Shown here: positions 16,466 through 24,938 of the stretch, in pieces
Position numbering within the stretch: position 1 is the stretch's first letter
Layout: every line of letters starts with the position of its first letter
Assembly: GCF_006874625.1 (NCBI RefSeq)
Contig: NZ_CP030034.1
Location: 3,658,001-3,722,000 of the forward strand
Source of the DNA: Bdellovibrio sp. NC01
Lineage (GTDB): Bacteria > Bdellovibrionota > Bdellovibrionia > Bdellovibrionales > Bdellovibrionaceae
Length of the DNA stretch: 64,000 nucleotides
Direction of reading: 5' to 3'
The notes under the pieces: generated by a model
Told to the model about the DNA's origin: nothing
Seen by the model: the letters and a program-made list of their open reading frames with translations, nothing else
The model's database searches: none
Made by a program: the position numbers and the translations under genes

Positions 16466-16876
16466 TTAGCCATTCACTTCAGAGACTTGATCGTTCAATG
16501 TCCAGAAGTCATAAAGGTAACCCAGAGTGAACAGGCCACCCGTTAGCAACCAGATAATTCCAGACACCCATTTTCCCATATAGAATCTGTGCACTCCGAA
16601 AACGCCTAAGAACGTCAGCAAGATCCAACACAAGTTGTAATCGATCTTGCCTGATTTAAAACGTTTTCCTGCAGCGCGATCCATGCTTGGAATAAGAAAC
16701 AGATCAACAAGCCAACCGATACCCAAAAGACCGAATGTGCAAAACCAGATCGTGCCTGACACAGGTTTACCGTAATAAAAACGGTGTGAACCCATAAAGC
16801 CAAAGATCCACAATACATATCCGATCACGACCGAATGAGTTTCGTTATTTGCGGCTGTCGCTTGTTGTGTTTCCAT
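16466..16876 (-). CDS. double TM2-domain membrane protein
   Basis: 136 residues with two TM2 domains: residues about 15-65 (IFGFMGSHRFYYGKPVSGTIWFCTFGLLGIGWLVDLF) and 80-130 (FLGVFGVHRFYMGKWVSGIIWLLTGGLFTLGYLYDFW). Each has the GxHRFY.GK turn followed by GxxxxDxF/W. Their biochemical role is not known. The gene begins directly after the stop of the exported protein at 16877-17320, so the two are a transcription and translation pair. Confidence 0.9.
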   Translation of the reverse strand: METQQATAANNETHSVVIGYVLWIFGFMGSHRFYYGKPVSGTIWFCTFGLLGIGWLVDLFLIPSMDRAAGKRFKSGKIDYNLCWILLTFLGVFGVHRFYMGKWVSGIIWLLTGGLFTLGYLYDFWTLNDQVSEVNG

Positions 16877-17320
16877 CTATTGTCCTTGTGTAAAAAGACG
16901 ACCCGTAATTACGTAAATTACGACATCATCCGTACCATACCAAATTTCTTTATAATCCATGTGCAAACCATCAACTGTAATATCCGTTTTCACACGTACA
17001 GTGGGGCTATAAGGCTCAATCCATACATAGCGATTGCCATCAACGCTGCCGACAACTTCGCCGTCGATAGAAAGCTCATTACCATTTCTGATAAGATCTT
17101 GAGGTGGAAGATCCAACGCCACCATTCCGCAATCGAATTTGCCTTTAATGCGTTGAACTTTATTAGCACTTTCTTTAAAGCTCAAAGTCATCACATCACA
17201 GTGAGTTCCCGCGCCATCAAATGTCCATTCGCCCCAACCAGTCCACTGACCACCTAAAGCGGCATGAGAAACGGAAGCTCCGCATACGATGAACAAACTT
17301 ACCAAAAGATTTTTAAACAT
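16877..17320 (-). CDS. small exported protein of unknown function
   Basis: 147 residues with a signal peptide (1-20, ending SVSHAALG). The mature part is beta-rich (GGQWTGWGEWTFDGAGTHC and following), with a pair of cysteines at THC and FDC that may form a disulfide, suggesting a small lipocalin-like or barrel fold (inference only). Strong ribosome-binding site GGAGGGGG precedes the ATG. Adjacent to the TM2 gene with no spacing. Confidence 0.7.
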   Translation of the reverse strand: MFKNLLVSLFIVCGASVSHAALGGQWTGWGEWTFDGAGTHCDVMTLSFKESANKVQRIKGKFDCGMVALDLPPQDLIRNGNELSIDGEVVGSVDGNRYVWIEPYSPTVRVKTDITVDGLHMDYKEIWYGTDDVVIYVITGRLFTQGQ

Positions 17321-17385
17321 GGATTCCCCCTCCAGATTTACCGATTACAATAAGTAAACTATGGCAAAGGGCACAGATGCAAGAC

Positions 17386-17862
17386 TTAAAGCCCCGTCAA
17401 CGAGATTTGATTCGCGATCTCGTCAAGGCTTTGCACATCTAAAATTGTTAATGGGGAATGCTTCTTTTCTTCTTTTTCAAGATGCTGCGCTAAGAACCAC
17501 AGCAAATCTTCCGCAGTGATAATGCCCGCAAGTTCGCGGCGCTCATCGGAAATCAACAGGCATGAAATTTTCTTTTCGATCATGCGCAGAATTGCTTGGC
17601 GCAAAGGAGTGTCTTCATCAACCCACTCCACCGGGACCGACATAAACGTCTCGACGTGAAATTTCGAAAGATCTTTTAAATAAGAAAAATCCTTGCTGGT
17701 CAGAACACCAACAATCGCGCCTTGATTATCGACTATCGGTAAATGACGAACTCGCAGATCGCGCATGACTTCGACCGCGTCTTCCAAACTACGACCGACT
17801 GGAATTGTGACCACTTTCTTTGTCATGACATCTTTTGCATGAGCTGGTTCGATAGCGGTCAT
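17386..17862 (-). CDS. CBS-pair protein
   Basis: 158 residues, almost entirely a tandem CBS pair (about 9-66 and 70-128): DVMTKKVVTIPVGRSLEDAVEVM ... HLPIVDNQGAIVGVLTSKD and FMSVPVEWVDEDTPLRQAILRM ... CLLISDERRELAGIITAEDLL. CBS pairs bind adenosine nucleotides and sense energy state. No catalytic domain is attached. The ATG is 13 bases after the trpS stop with AGGAGG between, so it should share the trpS transcript and its leader control. Confidence 0.9.
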   Translation of the reverse strand: MTAIEPAHAKDVMTKKVVTIPVGRSLEDAVEVMRDLRVRHLPIVDNQGAIVGVLTSKDFSYLKDLSKFHVETFMSVPVEWVDEDTPLRQAILRMIEKKISCLLISDERRELAGIITAEDLLWFLAQHLEKEEKKHSPLTILDVQSLDEIANQISLTGL

Positions 17863-17875
17863 AATTCCTCCTTGG

Positions 17876-18871
17876 CTAATAGACGATACCCATCGCTGAT
17901 CTTACCTCTAAAAGAGTTGTCGCAGCCACTTGTCGTGCGTTGTTTGTGCCATTTCGCAAAAGATCTTTCACAAAAGCAGGATCTTTTTGATATTGCTCAC
18001 GGCGTTGGCGCATTGGCGCAATCAGTGCTTCCAAAATTTCGACAAGTCTTTTTTTCAACACACCATCACCCAAACCCCCGCGGCGATAATGTGCTTTTAA
18101 TTCTTCAACTTCAGTTTGATTTGCATCAAAGACATCTAAGAATGAAAACACGACATTGCCTTCAACCGTGCCGGGATCGCTGACTTTCAAATGATTTGGA
18201 TCGGTGTACATCAAGTTTACTTTTTTGCGAATATCATCTGCTGAATCGCCCAGGTAAATAGCGTTACCCAGTGATTTACTCATCTTCGCTTTGCCATCAA
18301 TGCCTGGCAGTCTGCCGACAGTGCCGATCAACGATTTCACTTCTTTCAAAGTTTCAGCTTTGTACAAAAAGTTGAAACGTTTTGCGATTTCATTGGTCTG
18401 TTCAATCATCGGGCTTTGATCTTCACCCACGGGCACAAGATCCGCTTTGAAAGCCAAGATGTCTGCCGCTTGCGAAATCGGATAACAGAAGAATCCTGTT
18501 GGGATTGAATCCTTCATATTCTTCTGACGAATTTCATCTTTAATAGTTGGATTACGTTCTAAACGTGCGACTGTGACTAAATTTAAAAAGTAACAAGTCA
18601 GTTCGTAAAGTTCCGGCACTTGTGATTGGATAAAAAACGTATTAAGTGCTGGATCTAATCCCGTCGCTAGATAATCAAGCATCACTTGTTCAACGTTATT
18701 TCTAACTAAAGAAGGATTGTCGTAATTATCTGTCAGCGCTTGGTAGTCTGCGATGATCACGAATTGTTTGTAATCGTTTTGTAGTTTCACACGATTTTGC
18801 AACGAGCCCACGAAGTGCCCTAAATGCAACGGACCTGTCGGACGATCTCCGGTAAGAATAACTGGTTTCAT
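17876..18871 (-). CDS. trpS: tryptophanyl-tRNA synthetase
   Basis: 331-residue class I synthetase that charges tRNA-Trp. The HIGH-type signature is [11 protein letters not shown] (residues 13-23) and the KMSKS signature is present exactly as KMSKS near residue 199. [13 protein letters not shown] and [16 protein letters not shown] are typical of bacterial TrpRS. A ribosome-binding site AGAGGA lies before the ATG. The 142-base leader contains a Trp-rich leader ORF (18951-19013). The CBS gene follows in the same operon. Confidence 0.95.
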   Translation of the reverse strand: MKPVILTGDRPTGPLHLGHFVGSLQNRVKLQNDYKQFVIIADYQALTDNYDNPSLVRNNVEQVMLDYLATGLDPALNTFFIQSQVPELYELTCYFLNLVTVARLERNPTIKDEIRQKNMKDSIPTGFFCYPISQAADILAFKADLVPVGEDQSPMIEQTNEIAKRFNFLYKAETLKEVKSLIGTVGRLPGIDGKAKMSKSLGNAIYLGDSADDIRKKVNLMYTDPNHLKVSDPGTVEGNVVFSFLDVFDANQTEVEELKAHYRRGGLGDGVLKKRLVEILEALIAPMRQRREQYQKDPAFVKDLLRNGTNNARQVAATTLLEVRSAMGIVY

Positions 18872-18922
18872 AGTTTCCTCTAATGGAAGTTTTTAAGCGA
18901 ATTTCGAAAATGAAAAGTCGGA

Positions 18923-18968
18923 TGCCGTGATGACGGCAAAAAACAGAGAATTAGTGGCGCCAGCGCCA
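18923..18968 (-). promoter_or_regulatory. paired hairpins in the trpS leader
   Basis: Hairpin 1 (18955-18968, TGGCG/CGCCA with the Trp codons in it) and hairpin 2 (TGCCGT/ACGGCA around 18923-18938) are separated by the leader stop codon and a six-T run. Hairpin 2 is not followed by a strong U-run, so the exact attenuation mechanism is not evident. Confidence 0.45.
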
Positions 18969-19013
18969 ACCAAGAACGAATGCAGAATGTTTGAAGAAAA
19001 CTGCGTCTGCCAT
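18951..19013 (-). CDS. TrpL-like leader peptide upstream of trpS
   Basis: 20-codon ORF, MADAVFFKHSAFVLGWRWRH, ending 79 bases before the trpS ATG. Its C-terminal part (AFVLGWRWR) resembles the E. coli TrpL leader (IFVLKGWWR). The two Trp codons sit inside a GC-rich hairpin (18955-18968) and a second hairpin follows at 18923-18938. The ATG lies seven bases after a promoter -10 hexamer, so the message would be leaderless. By analogy, ribosome pausing at the Trp codons would report uncharged tRNA-Trp and alter trpS expression. Confidence 0.7.
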   Translation of the reverse strand: MADAVFFKHSAFVLGWRWRH

Positions 19014-19049
19014 GAGGCTATAATATCATTATATGAAGTGTCTTTTCAA
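19014..19049 (-). promoter_or_regulatory. trpS promoter
   Basis: Read leftward: TTGAAA (-35, 19049-19044), an 18-base spacer, TATTAT (-10, 19025-19020), then six bases to the leader ATG. The spacer includes the stop codon of the upstream epimerase gene. An overlapping TATAAT at 19033-19028 is an alternative -10. Confidence 0.6.
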
Positions 19050-20414
19050 GGGCAGGTAATGCCGTTTGATGTATCTTTTAAATTCCGTCATGACCCATAA
19101 ATGAAATAAAGCTTGGCTATAAGTATAAACGTACCAAGGTAAACGCGGTTTAAAATCATGGATGGCGGCAAGACATGCTTCGCCCCCCAGAACTTCGCGG
19201 AACTCTAAGCGCCCCCGGCCGGTTTTTTGCGACAACGCGCCCCCGCGCACATAGAAAAGCTGACGATTCTTCCAACTACGATCCGGGGCATACTCTAATT
19301 CTAAAAGTTTAAATGCGGGGAACACACTTGAAAACGTAACCCAGCGGCCGTCGACATCGACCTTCACGATAAATGGTCTTAGTTTTGGCAAGAACTCCAT
19401 ATAAGCCTTCGCCATGTCTTCAGCACTCCACCCTGCCGGGAGCGGCAAACGCTGAACAGAGCGGGCCATATAGCGACCGACGTCAGGTGTTTTAAATGCA
19501 TGAGGCGCCTGCTGCCCGCTATAATTTTCAAGTGCTTCTTTTAAAGCGTCTTCAATTCCCAAAGGTTTCACGCCTGGAATTTCAAATTTCTTTTGTGAAC
19601 GCGCGACGAGTGAAAACTTCAAACTTTCAATGAGTGGATCGACTAAACCCTTGGGCGCTCCGGTGATGCCACACACCCATAACGCAGAAATATGTGGAGT
19701 CAGGAACGGCACCGGAATGCATTTACGTTTTAAACCTTTGATGTCAGCAAGTTTCAACATCATATCGCGATAACTTAAAATATCAGGGCCGCCTAAATCG
19801 AATGTTTCATTGTAGTATTCTGGTTTTCCTAAAACATATTCAATGCTGTCACACACGTCCTTTAAAGCCACGGGCTGATTCATCGTACTTGTCCAAGAAG
19901 GACATAACATCACCGGCAAACGCTCGACCAATCTTGCCATGATATGAAACGACGAACCTTCAGAACCGATCACCACGGCTGCTCTGAAAATAGTTGCGGG
20001 AACTTTGCTGCGATTAAAAACTTCTTCGACTTCTTGGCGACTGGCCAAGTGTTTCGACGGGGCCCCTTGATTTTCGGGAATAAGGCCACCCAGGTAAATA
20101 ATCTGTTTTACTTCAGCACGTTCCGCGGCTTTCACGAAGTTATCGGCAACAATTAAATCGAAATCTTCAAAAGTGCCTTGCGATAGGTGAGATGAAGGTC
20201 GCATCGAGTGCACGAGGTAGATCGCAACATCCGCGCCTTCTAAGCCTTTTTCAGAATCAATAAGGCTAAAGAGATCGCAGTTACGCCACTCAATATTAGG
20301 ATTATCGCTTTTCTTATTCGCGCGACTAAGAGCAATCAATTGATGATCTTTGGAAAGCTTCTGCAAAAGCGCTTTACCAACGAAACCGCTCGCGCCAGCA
20401 ATTGCGATCTTCAT
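19029..20414 (-). CDS. NAD(P)-binding epimerase-like protein with C-terminal DUF2867-like part
   Basis: 461 residues. Residues 1-300 are an extended-SDR/NmrA-like Rossmann domain: IAGASGFVGKALLQKLS (GxxGxxG, residues 5-21), AIYLVHSM, IIYLGGLIPE, and RAAVVIGSEGSSF. Residues about 315-450 form a second domain of the kind often fused to such proteins (DUF2867-like, SRPBCC-related), ending in a segment rich in aromatic residues. Substrate unknown; possibly a cofactor or lipid-linked sugar (inference). Its stop codon lies inside the trpS promoter. Confidence 0.75.
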   Translation of the reverse strand: MKIAIAGASGFVGKALLQKLSKDHQLIALSRANKKSDNPNIEWRNCDLFSLIDSEKGLEGADVAIYLVHSMRPSSHLSQGTFEDFDLIVADNFVKAAERAEVKQIIYLGGLIPENQGAPSKHLASRQEVEEVFNRSKVPATIFRAAVVIGSEGSSFHIMARLVERLPVMLCPSWTSTMNQPVALKDVCDSIEYVLGKPEYYNETFDLGGPDILSYRDMMLKLADIKGLKRKCIPVPFLTPHISALWVCGITGAPKGLVDPLIESLKFSLVARSQKKFEIPGVKPLGIEDALKEALENYSGQQAPHAFKTPDVGRYMARSVQRLPLPAGWSAEDMAKAYMEFLPKLRPFIVKVDVDGRWVTFSSVFPAFKLLELEYAPDRSWKNRQLFYVRGGALSQKTGRGRLEFREVLGGEACLAAIHDFKPRLPWYVYTYSQALFHLWVMTEFKRYIKRHYLPLKRHFI

Positions 20415-20496
20415 AGCACCTTCTTTCTCGTCTTATTACAGCACTCTAGCTGCAAAGAGGAAAGATCCAAGACAAACTTCCAGTGCATTCTAGCAA

Positions 20497-22053
20497 TTAT
20501 TGTTTTAGCTCAGCCAACAGATCCCAACCGTATTTCTCGATCTTTGCGTCACCAATACCATGGATGTATTTAAGCTGATTGATGCTTTGCGGATTTTCGA
20601 TCGCTAAGTGCTTTAACGTTTTATCTGTCAAAACGACGAATGCCGGGGCATCGATTTCTTTAGCTTTTTCTTTACGCCATTTTTTTAGAAGTTGGAAGCG
20701 TGCTTCTTGTTCTTCATCCAAAAGCGATTCTTCAGGCTGTCCTTTGCGTGACTTCGTCTTAGCTTTTGTTTTTACTGCTTTCAATTCCGCGACCGGAGCT
20801 TTAGGAGCTTCTGGCACTGGAATTCGACGAGTTGACGTCGGTATGCAGCTATCGCAGTGACCACAGTTTTCTAATCGTTGCGCATCTTTGTAGTAAGTTA
20901 GAATTTCAGCATGACGGCACTCGCCGCCTTCTGAATAGTTCACAAGCGCTTCTAAGTTTCTCCAACGAGCATTTTTGATTTCCTGAGGAGCTTCCGAACT
21001 TGTGATGAAGTAACCTTGCAAGCCCTTATCTTTACGCGAGTAAAGCATTAAGCAAGTCGATTCTAAGCCATCGCGACCTGCACGACCCATCTCTTGATAA
21101 AGAGCATCGATATTTGCTGGCATTTGATAATGCACGACCAAACGGACATTCGGTTGGTCAATCCCCATTCCGAAGGCGTTCGTTGCAACCAGAATTCGTA
21201 AAGCGCCACGCTCGTATGCATCTTGTGTGGCGGAACGATCTTCATTCGTCATGCCGGCGTGGTAGTAACCGACATTTGAAAATTTCTTTTGTAAAAAGCC
21301 AGCAAGACTTTCAGTTACCTTGCGAGTTCCACAATAAACGATGATACGGCCTTGAGGATTGCGCTTGATGGCTTCAATCAACATCAAAGCTTTCGCTTCT
21401 TCATCAGCACAGAATTCAACTTGATAATACAGATTAGGACGATAGAACCCGTGAACGTGACGTCGTGGTTCTTTCAACGTCAGATGCTTTTCGATATCGG
21501 CAAGAACTGTCGGTGTTGCCGACGCTGTTAATGCCAAAATCGGAACATCCGGGCGAATTGATTTTAAAATACGCAGTTGTGCATACTCTTCACGGAAGTC
21601 ATGACCCCATTGCGATACGCAGTGAGCTTCATCGATTGCAAACAACGCTAAAGGACGCTTTTGAATCCAACGTTGAAAGCCTTCCTTCTGTGCGCGCTCT
21701 GGTGAAAGATACAGAATGTAAGCGCCGCCACGTTCAATGGCTGCGAACACTTCACGCTTTTCGTTATCCGTTTGACCAGAATATAAGGCTCCCGCAGGAA
21801 TACCTTTTTTCTGTAAAGAGGCGACCTGATCTTTCATCAATGCGATTAACGGTGAAATAACGATCACCAATTTTTGCTGTGCCATCGCCGGTAATTGGTA
21901 ACACAAAGACTTACCACCACCCGTTGGCAAAACCGCAAGAACGTCTTTTCCCGATAGTGAATCCGATATGATTTCTTTTTGACCGATCCGAAACGCATCA
22001 AGACCAAACGAAGATTTAAGAATATTATCTAGAGGAAAAAGATCAGAGCTCAT
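20497..22053 (-). CDS. recQ: RecQ DNA helicase lacking the winged-helix domain
   Basis: 518-residue SF2 helicase. Motifs in order: FRIGQKEII (motif 0), LPTGGGKSLCYQLPA (I), ISPLIALMKDQ (Ia), DEAHCVSQWGHDFR (II plus aromatic loop), LTASAT (III), VYCGTRK (IV), and DQPNVRLVVHYQMPANIDALYQEMGRAGRDG (V-VI). Zinc cysteines are at GECRHAEI and CGHCDSC. The canonical winged-helix RQC segment is missing: a lysine-rich linker runs straight to a C-terminal HRDC domain (about 440-518). The ATG at 22053 is preferred over a TTG seven codons upstream. Unwinds 3'-tailed DNA in recombination repair. Confidence 0.92.
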   Translation of the reverse strand: MSSDLFPLDNILKSSFGLDAFRIGQKEIISDSLSGKDVLAVLPTGGGKSLCYQLPAMAQQKLVIVISPLIALMKDQVASLQKKGIPAGALYSGQTDNEKREVFAAIERGGAYILYLSPERAQKEGFQRWIQKRPLALFAIDEAHCVSQWGHDFREEYAQLRILKSIRPDVPILALTASATPTVLADIEKHLTLKEPRRHVHGFYRPNLYYQVEFCADEEAKALMLIEAIKRNPQGRIIVYCGTRKVTESLAGFLQKKFSNVGYYHAGMTNEDRSATQDAYERGALRILVATNAFGMGIDQPNVRLVVHYQMPANIDALYQEMGRAGRDGLESTCLMLYSRKDKGLQGYFITSSEAPQEIKNARWRNLEALVNYSEGGECRHAEILTYYKDAQRLENCGHCDSCIPTSTRRIPVPEAPKAPVAELKAVKTKAKTKSRKGQPEESLLDEEQEARFQLLKKWRKEKAKEIDAPAFVVLTDKTLKHLAIENPQSINQLKYIHGIGDAKIEKYGWDLLAELKQ

Positions 22054-22156
22054 TGGCCACCACTTTCGTTGCAAATCGCAGGACTTGCAACGAAGAATCT
22101 TGATTTTCTAAAGATCTTTTTTTAGAAGAAGCTGGGACGACTCCCAGCTTCGGACA

Positions 22157-23110
22157 TCAGTACTTACTGGCGTGATTTAAAAGTTCAATATCCGCGTCAG
22201 AAAGCTTGATTTCAGTTGCTTTTAACAATTCCTCAAGCTGATTCACGGAAGTCGCACTTGCAATAGGGGCCGTTACACTCTTACGTGCAATCAACCATGC
22301 GATTGACACCGCTGCTGGAGTGGTAAAGTGTTTCGCAGAAACCTCATCTAATGCCTTCAGAATATCATAACCGCGAGCATTCAAATAAGACGTCGCCTTA
22401 GCTCCGCGTGCACTTTTATGCACATCTTCGGCTGTGCGATATTTACCCGTTAAGAAACCACTCGCTAAAGAATAGTAATTAATAACGCCAATGCCTTTTT
22501 CTAAACACAATGGTTCCAATTCTTTTTCAAAATCGGCACGGTCGTACAAATTATACTGCGGCTGCAAAGTTGAATACGGAATGTAACCCCAACGTTCACT
22601 GAGGGTTAAAGCTTCAGCCAAACGTTTTGCAGAAAAATTTGAAGCGCCGATAGCACGAATCTTACCTTGTGCACGAAGCTTGTCGTAAGTTTCTAGAGTT
22701 TCTTCTTGCGGGATCGTTTCATCATCACGATGTGATTGATAAAGATCGATGTAATCAGTTTGCAAACGACGTAAAGAATCTTCCACCGCTTGCGTGATGT
22801 ACAAAGGAGCCAAGCCCTTTTTGCCATCACCCATGTCCATGCCCACTTTGGTAGCGATCACGACTTTGTCGCGATTACCACGAAGCTTTAGCCATTTACC
22901 AATGATTGTCTCAGACTCGCCGCCTTTATTGCCTTCTTTCCAACGTGAATAAACGTCAGCGGTATCAATGAAATTGAAACCGGCAGCAACAAATGCATCC
23001 AGAATTTTGAAAGAGGTTGCTTCATCGATGGTCCAACCAAAAACGTTACCACCAAGAGTGAAAGGGGCGACTTCAATTCCTGACTTACCTAAAGGGCGCT
23101 TCGCTAGCAT
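22157..23110 (-). CDS. aldo/keto reductase
   Basis: 317-residue (beta/alpha)8 NADPH-dependent oxidoreductase. Catalytic residues are visible: Asp in FIDTADVYSRW, Tyr of the same motif, Lys in VIATKVGMDMG, His in LYQSHRDDE. The C-terminal nucleotide-binding part has TAPIASATSVNQLEELL. Such enzymes reduce aldehydes and ketones, often lipid-peroxidation products. No operon partners. Confidence 0.92.
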   Translation of the reverse strand: MLAKRPLGKSGIEVAPFTLGGNVFGWTIDEATSFKILDAFVAAGFNFIDTADVYSRWKEGNKGGESETIIGKWLKLRGNRDKVVIATKVGMDMGDGKKGLAPLYITQAVEDSLRRLQTDYIDLYQSHRDDETIPQEETLETYDKLRAQGKIRAIGASNFSAKRLAEALTLSERWGYIPYSTLQPQYNLYDRADFEKELEPLCLEKGIGVINYYSLASGFLTGKYRTAEDVHKSARGAKATSYLNARGYDILKALDEVSAKHFTTPAAVSIAWLIARKSVTAPIASATSVNQLEELLKATEIKLSDADIELLNHASKY

Positions 23111-23181
23111 AAAGACTCCTTGAGACCTTCAAGCTTACGCCCCTAAAGCAGGAATGCAATAAGCACCGCAAATTTGCAGTA

Positions 23182-23904
23182 CTAATCTTTTTTATGAATA
23201 TTTAAATTACCGGAACCGGCTTTAAATACGATTTTGAATTTGCCCTTAGTTGACTCACCAAGTTCATTGTTCGTTTTACCAACGCCCATTTTCGCATCGA
23301 TGGAAACTTTAGAATCCGACGGCATATAAATATCCGCGTCGCCAGTTCCTGTTTTTACTTCAAGCTCGCCTTTTTTAGGAGCCACCGCATAAGTCAGTTT
23401 GTGCGCACCCGTTCCTGCAAAGAAATGAGCGTCGCCTTTCAAACCTTTTACTGTCGTCGAGCCTGAACCCATTTTACCGTCGATCTTTTCAATTTCTGAA
23501 TCGATGGAAACGTCGCCGGCACCCACTTTATAATCAATCGCACCTTTTGTGTTGATGATAGTCAGATTCCCAGAACCTTGGCGAATGTTCATATTCACTG
23601 CTGTCGGAACGTTGATTGTGAAATTCACAACGCAGTCTTTGCGCAAGAAGCTTTTTTGATCGACCTTCACAGTCACTTCAGTGCCTTCTTGCGAAATCTC
23701 CATGCGGCAGTCCGCAGGAAATTTTTCTTGGTCGGCAACCACGATCATTTTTGGATTATCGACACCAGTAATGTTGATCACGCCCGCCATGTTTTCAACA
23801 ACCAAAGACTTTACGTATTTAGCATCGAATTCTTTCGTCTCTGTTTTTGCGGCAAAAGCTGAAAAGGAAAATGTAGTAGTAAGAGCTAAGAATAGATATT
23901 TCAC
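23182..23904 (-). CDS. exported GIN/DUF4097-type beta-repeat protein
   Basis: 240 residues with a signal peptide (1-18, ending FSAFAAK). The mature chain is a repetitive beta structure of about 20-residue turns, each marked by a Gly-x-Gly: GSGNLTIINTKG, GAGDVSIDSEI, GSGSTTVKGLKG, GTGAHKLTY, GTGDADIYMPSDS, GVGKTNNELGEST and GSGNLNIHKKD. This matches the DUF4097 / head-GIN adhesin-like fold. Predicted surface or periplasmic; function unknown. Confidence 0.75.
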   Translation of the reverse strand: MKYLFLALTTTFSFSAFAAKTETKEFDAKYVKSLVVENMAGVINITGVDNPKMIVVADQEKFPADCRMEISQEGTEVTVKVDQKSFLRKDCVVNFTINVPTAVNMNIRQGSGNLTIINTKGAIDYKVGAGDVSIDSEIEKIDGKMGSGSTTVKGLKGDAHFFAGTGAHKLTYAVAPKKGELEVKTGTGDADIYMPSDSKVSIDAKMGVGKTNNELGESTKGKFKIVFKAGSGNLNIHKKD

Positions 23905-24008
23905 GGCAACGGACTCCTTCGATGTCGACTTCTAAGAGTAGACAGAGTCCTTTGGAGTATCAACTAAATTAAAATTAGGTCCGTGCGGCCAATGGAATCA
24001 ATAAAGAA

Positions 24009-24776
24009 CTAACTCGCCAATGCTTTGTTAGCCTTCTTCAGACGCTGCGCCAGAGTCTTAACCAAAGCTTTCGCCCAGGAAGGCTTCGAGAAAATAACAT
24101 TCTCTAGCGAGCTCATAGGAATTTCTATCAGCTCAACATCGGTGACGGCCTCCACAGTTGCGGAACGAGGCTCACGATTAAAGTGTCCCATCTCGCCCAC
24201 GAACTCACCCGAGGCGATATCACCCAAGTTCACACGACTGCCTTCCGTACTGTCGGTATAGGCACGCAAAGTACCGTTCTTCACGATATAAACGACTTGT
24301 GTATTTTCGCCCTCTTTGAAAAGAACGTCACCCTTCGTCAAATGCACCAAACGGAAGTCCGCTTGTTTGTTTTCACTTTGTGCTGTTTTTGGAGAAATAA
24401 TTTTCGCGACAACATCAATGATTGCTTCAGCACGATCAGGCTCTGTCAGATACTGGATTCTACCAGTTTTTGATTCATTCGGATACATGCCCTGGTCAGC
24501 GACATACGACATGATGACGATGTGCACGCCAGCATTGGTTTTTTCTTTCATGATTTTCGCGACGATTTCCATACCCGAACTGCGCGGTAAGTATTCATCA
24601 ACAAAGATGATCTTCGGTCGGACGTTTTCTAGTTTGTATTTGATGTCAAACCAGTCACACGCATGAAACACGCTAGTGTTCGCAAAGTTTTTACTGAGTG
24701 TATCAGTAATAAAATCAATACGTCCGTGATCGCCACTGACAATAAAAAAAGTGTTTTTATCAGAATTACGAGACAT
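24009..24776 (-). CDS. receiver domain fused to cyclic-nucleotide-binding domain
   Basis: 255 residues. Residues 8-125 are a receiver-like domain: FIVSGDHGRID, PKIIFVDEYLPRSSGMEI (the Asp in FVDE would be the phospho-site) and VIMSYVADQ. The switch Lys is replaced (YLTEPD rather than a KP motif), so phosphorylation may be lost. Residues 140-250 are a CRP-type cNMP-binding domain: VLFKEGENTQVVYIVKNG, GEFVGEMGHFNREPRSATVEAVTDVELIEI. There is no helix-turn-helix, so it is not a transcription factor. Its partner and output are unknown. Confidence 0.85.
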   Translation of the reverse strand: MSRNSDKNTFFIVSGDHGRIDFITDTLSKNFANTSVFHACDWFDIKYKLENVRPKIIFVDEYLPRSSGMEIVAKIMKEKTNAGVHIVIMSYVADQGMYPNESKTGRIQYLTEPDRAEAIIDVVAKIISPKTAQSENKQADFRLVHLTKGDVLFKEGENTQVVYIVKNGTLRAYTDSTEGSRVNLGDIASGEFVGEMGHFNREPRSATVEAVTDVELIEIPMSSLENVIFSKPSWAKALVKTLAQRLKKANKALAS

Positions 24777-24938
24777 ATCAAAACCTTCCGTAGCTAATTC
24801 GCGTTACCAATTGATATTATGACTTGCTCTTGGACAACTCACAAGATTTTGACAATGTCCGAGCGTCCTCTGTCTAAGAGTGATTCACAATTGCGATCAA
24901 TTTTTCGGCTAACTGTCTCGGAATAAGATTTTGCTTCC

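Noticed and set aside
18923-18938. hairpin 2 of the trpS leader as a simple intrinsic terminator
   Set aside because: The leftward sequence after the stem (ATCCGACTTTTCATTTTCG) is not an immediate U-run; I kept it only as part of a possible leader structure.
24777-24938. possible regulatory RNA before the cNMP-binding gene
   Set aside because: No strong pairing or conserved aptamer pattern was seen in the 162 bases.
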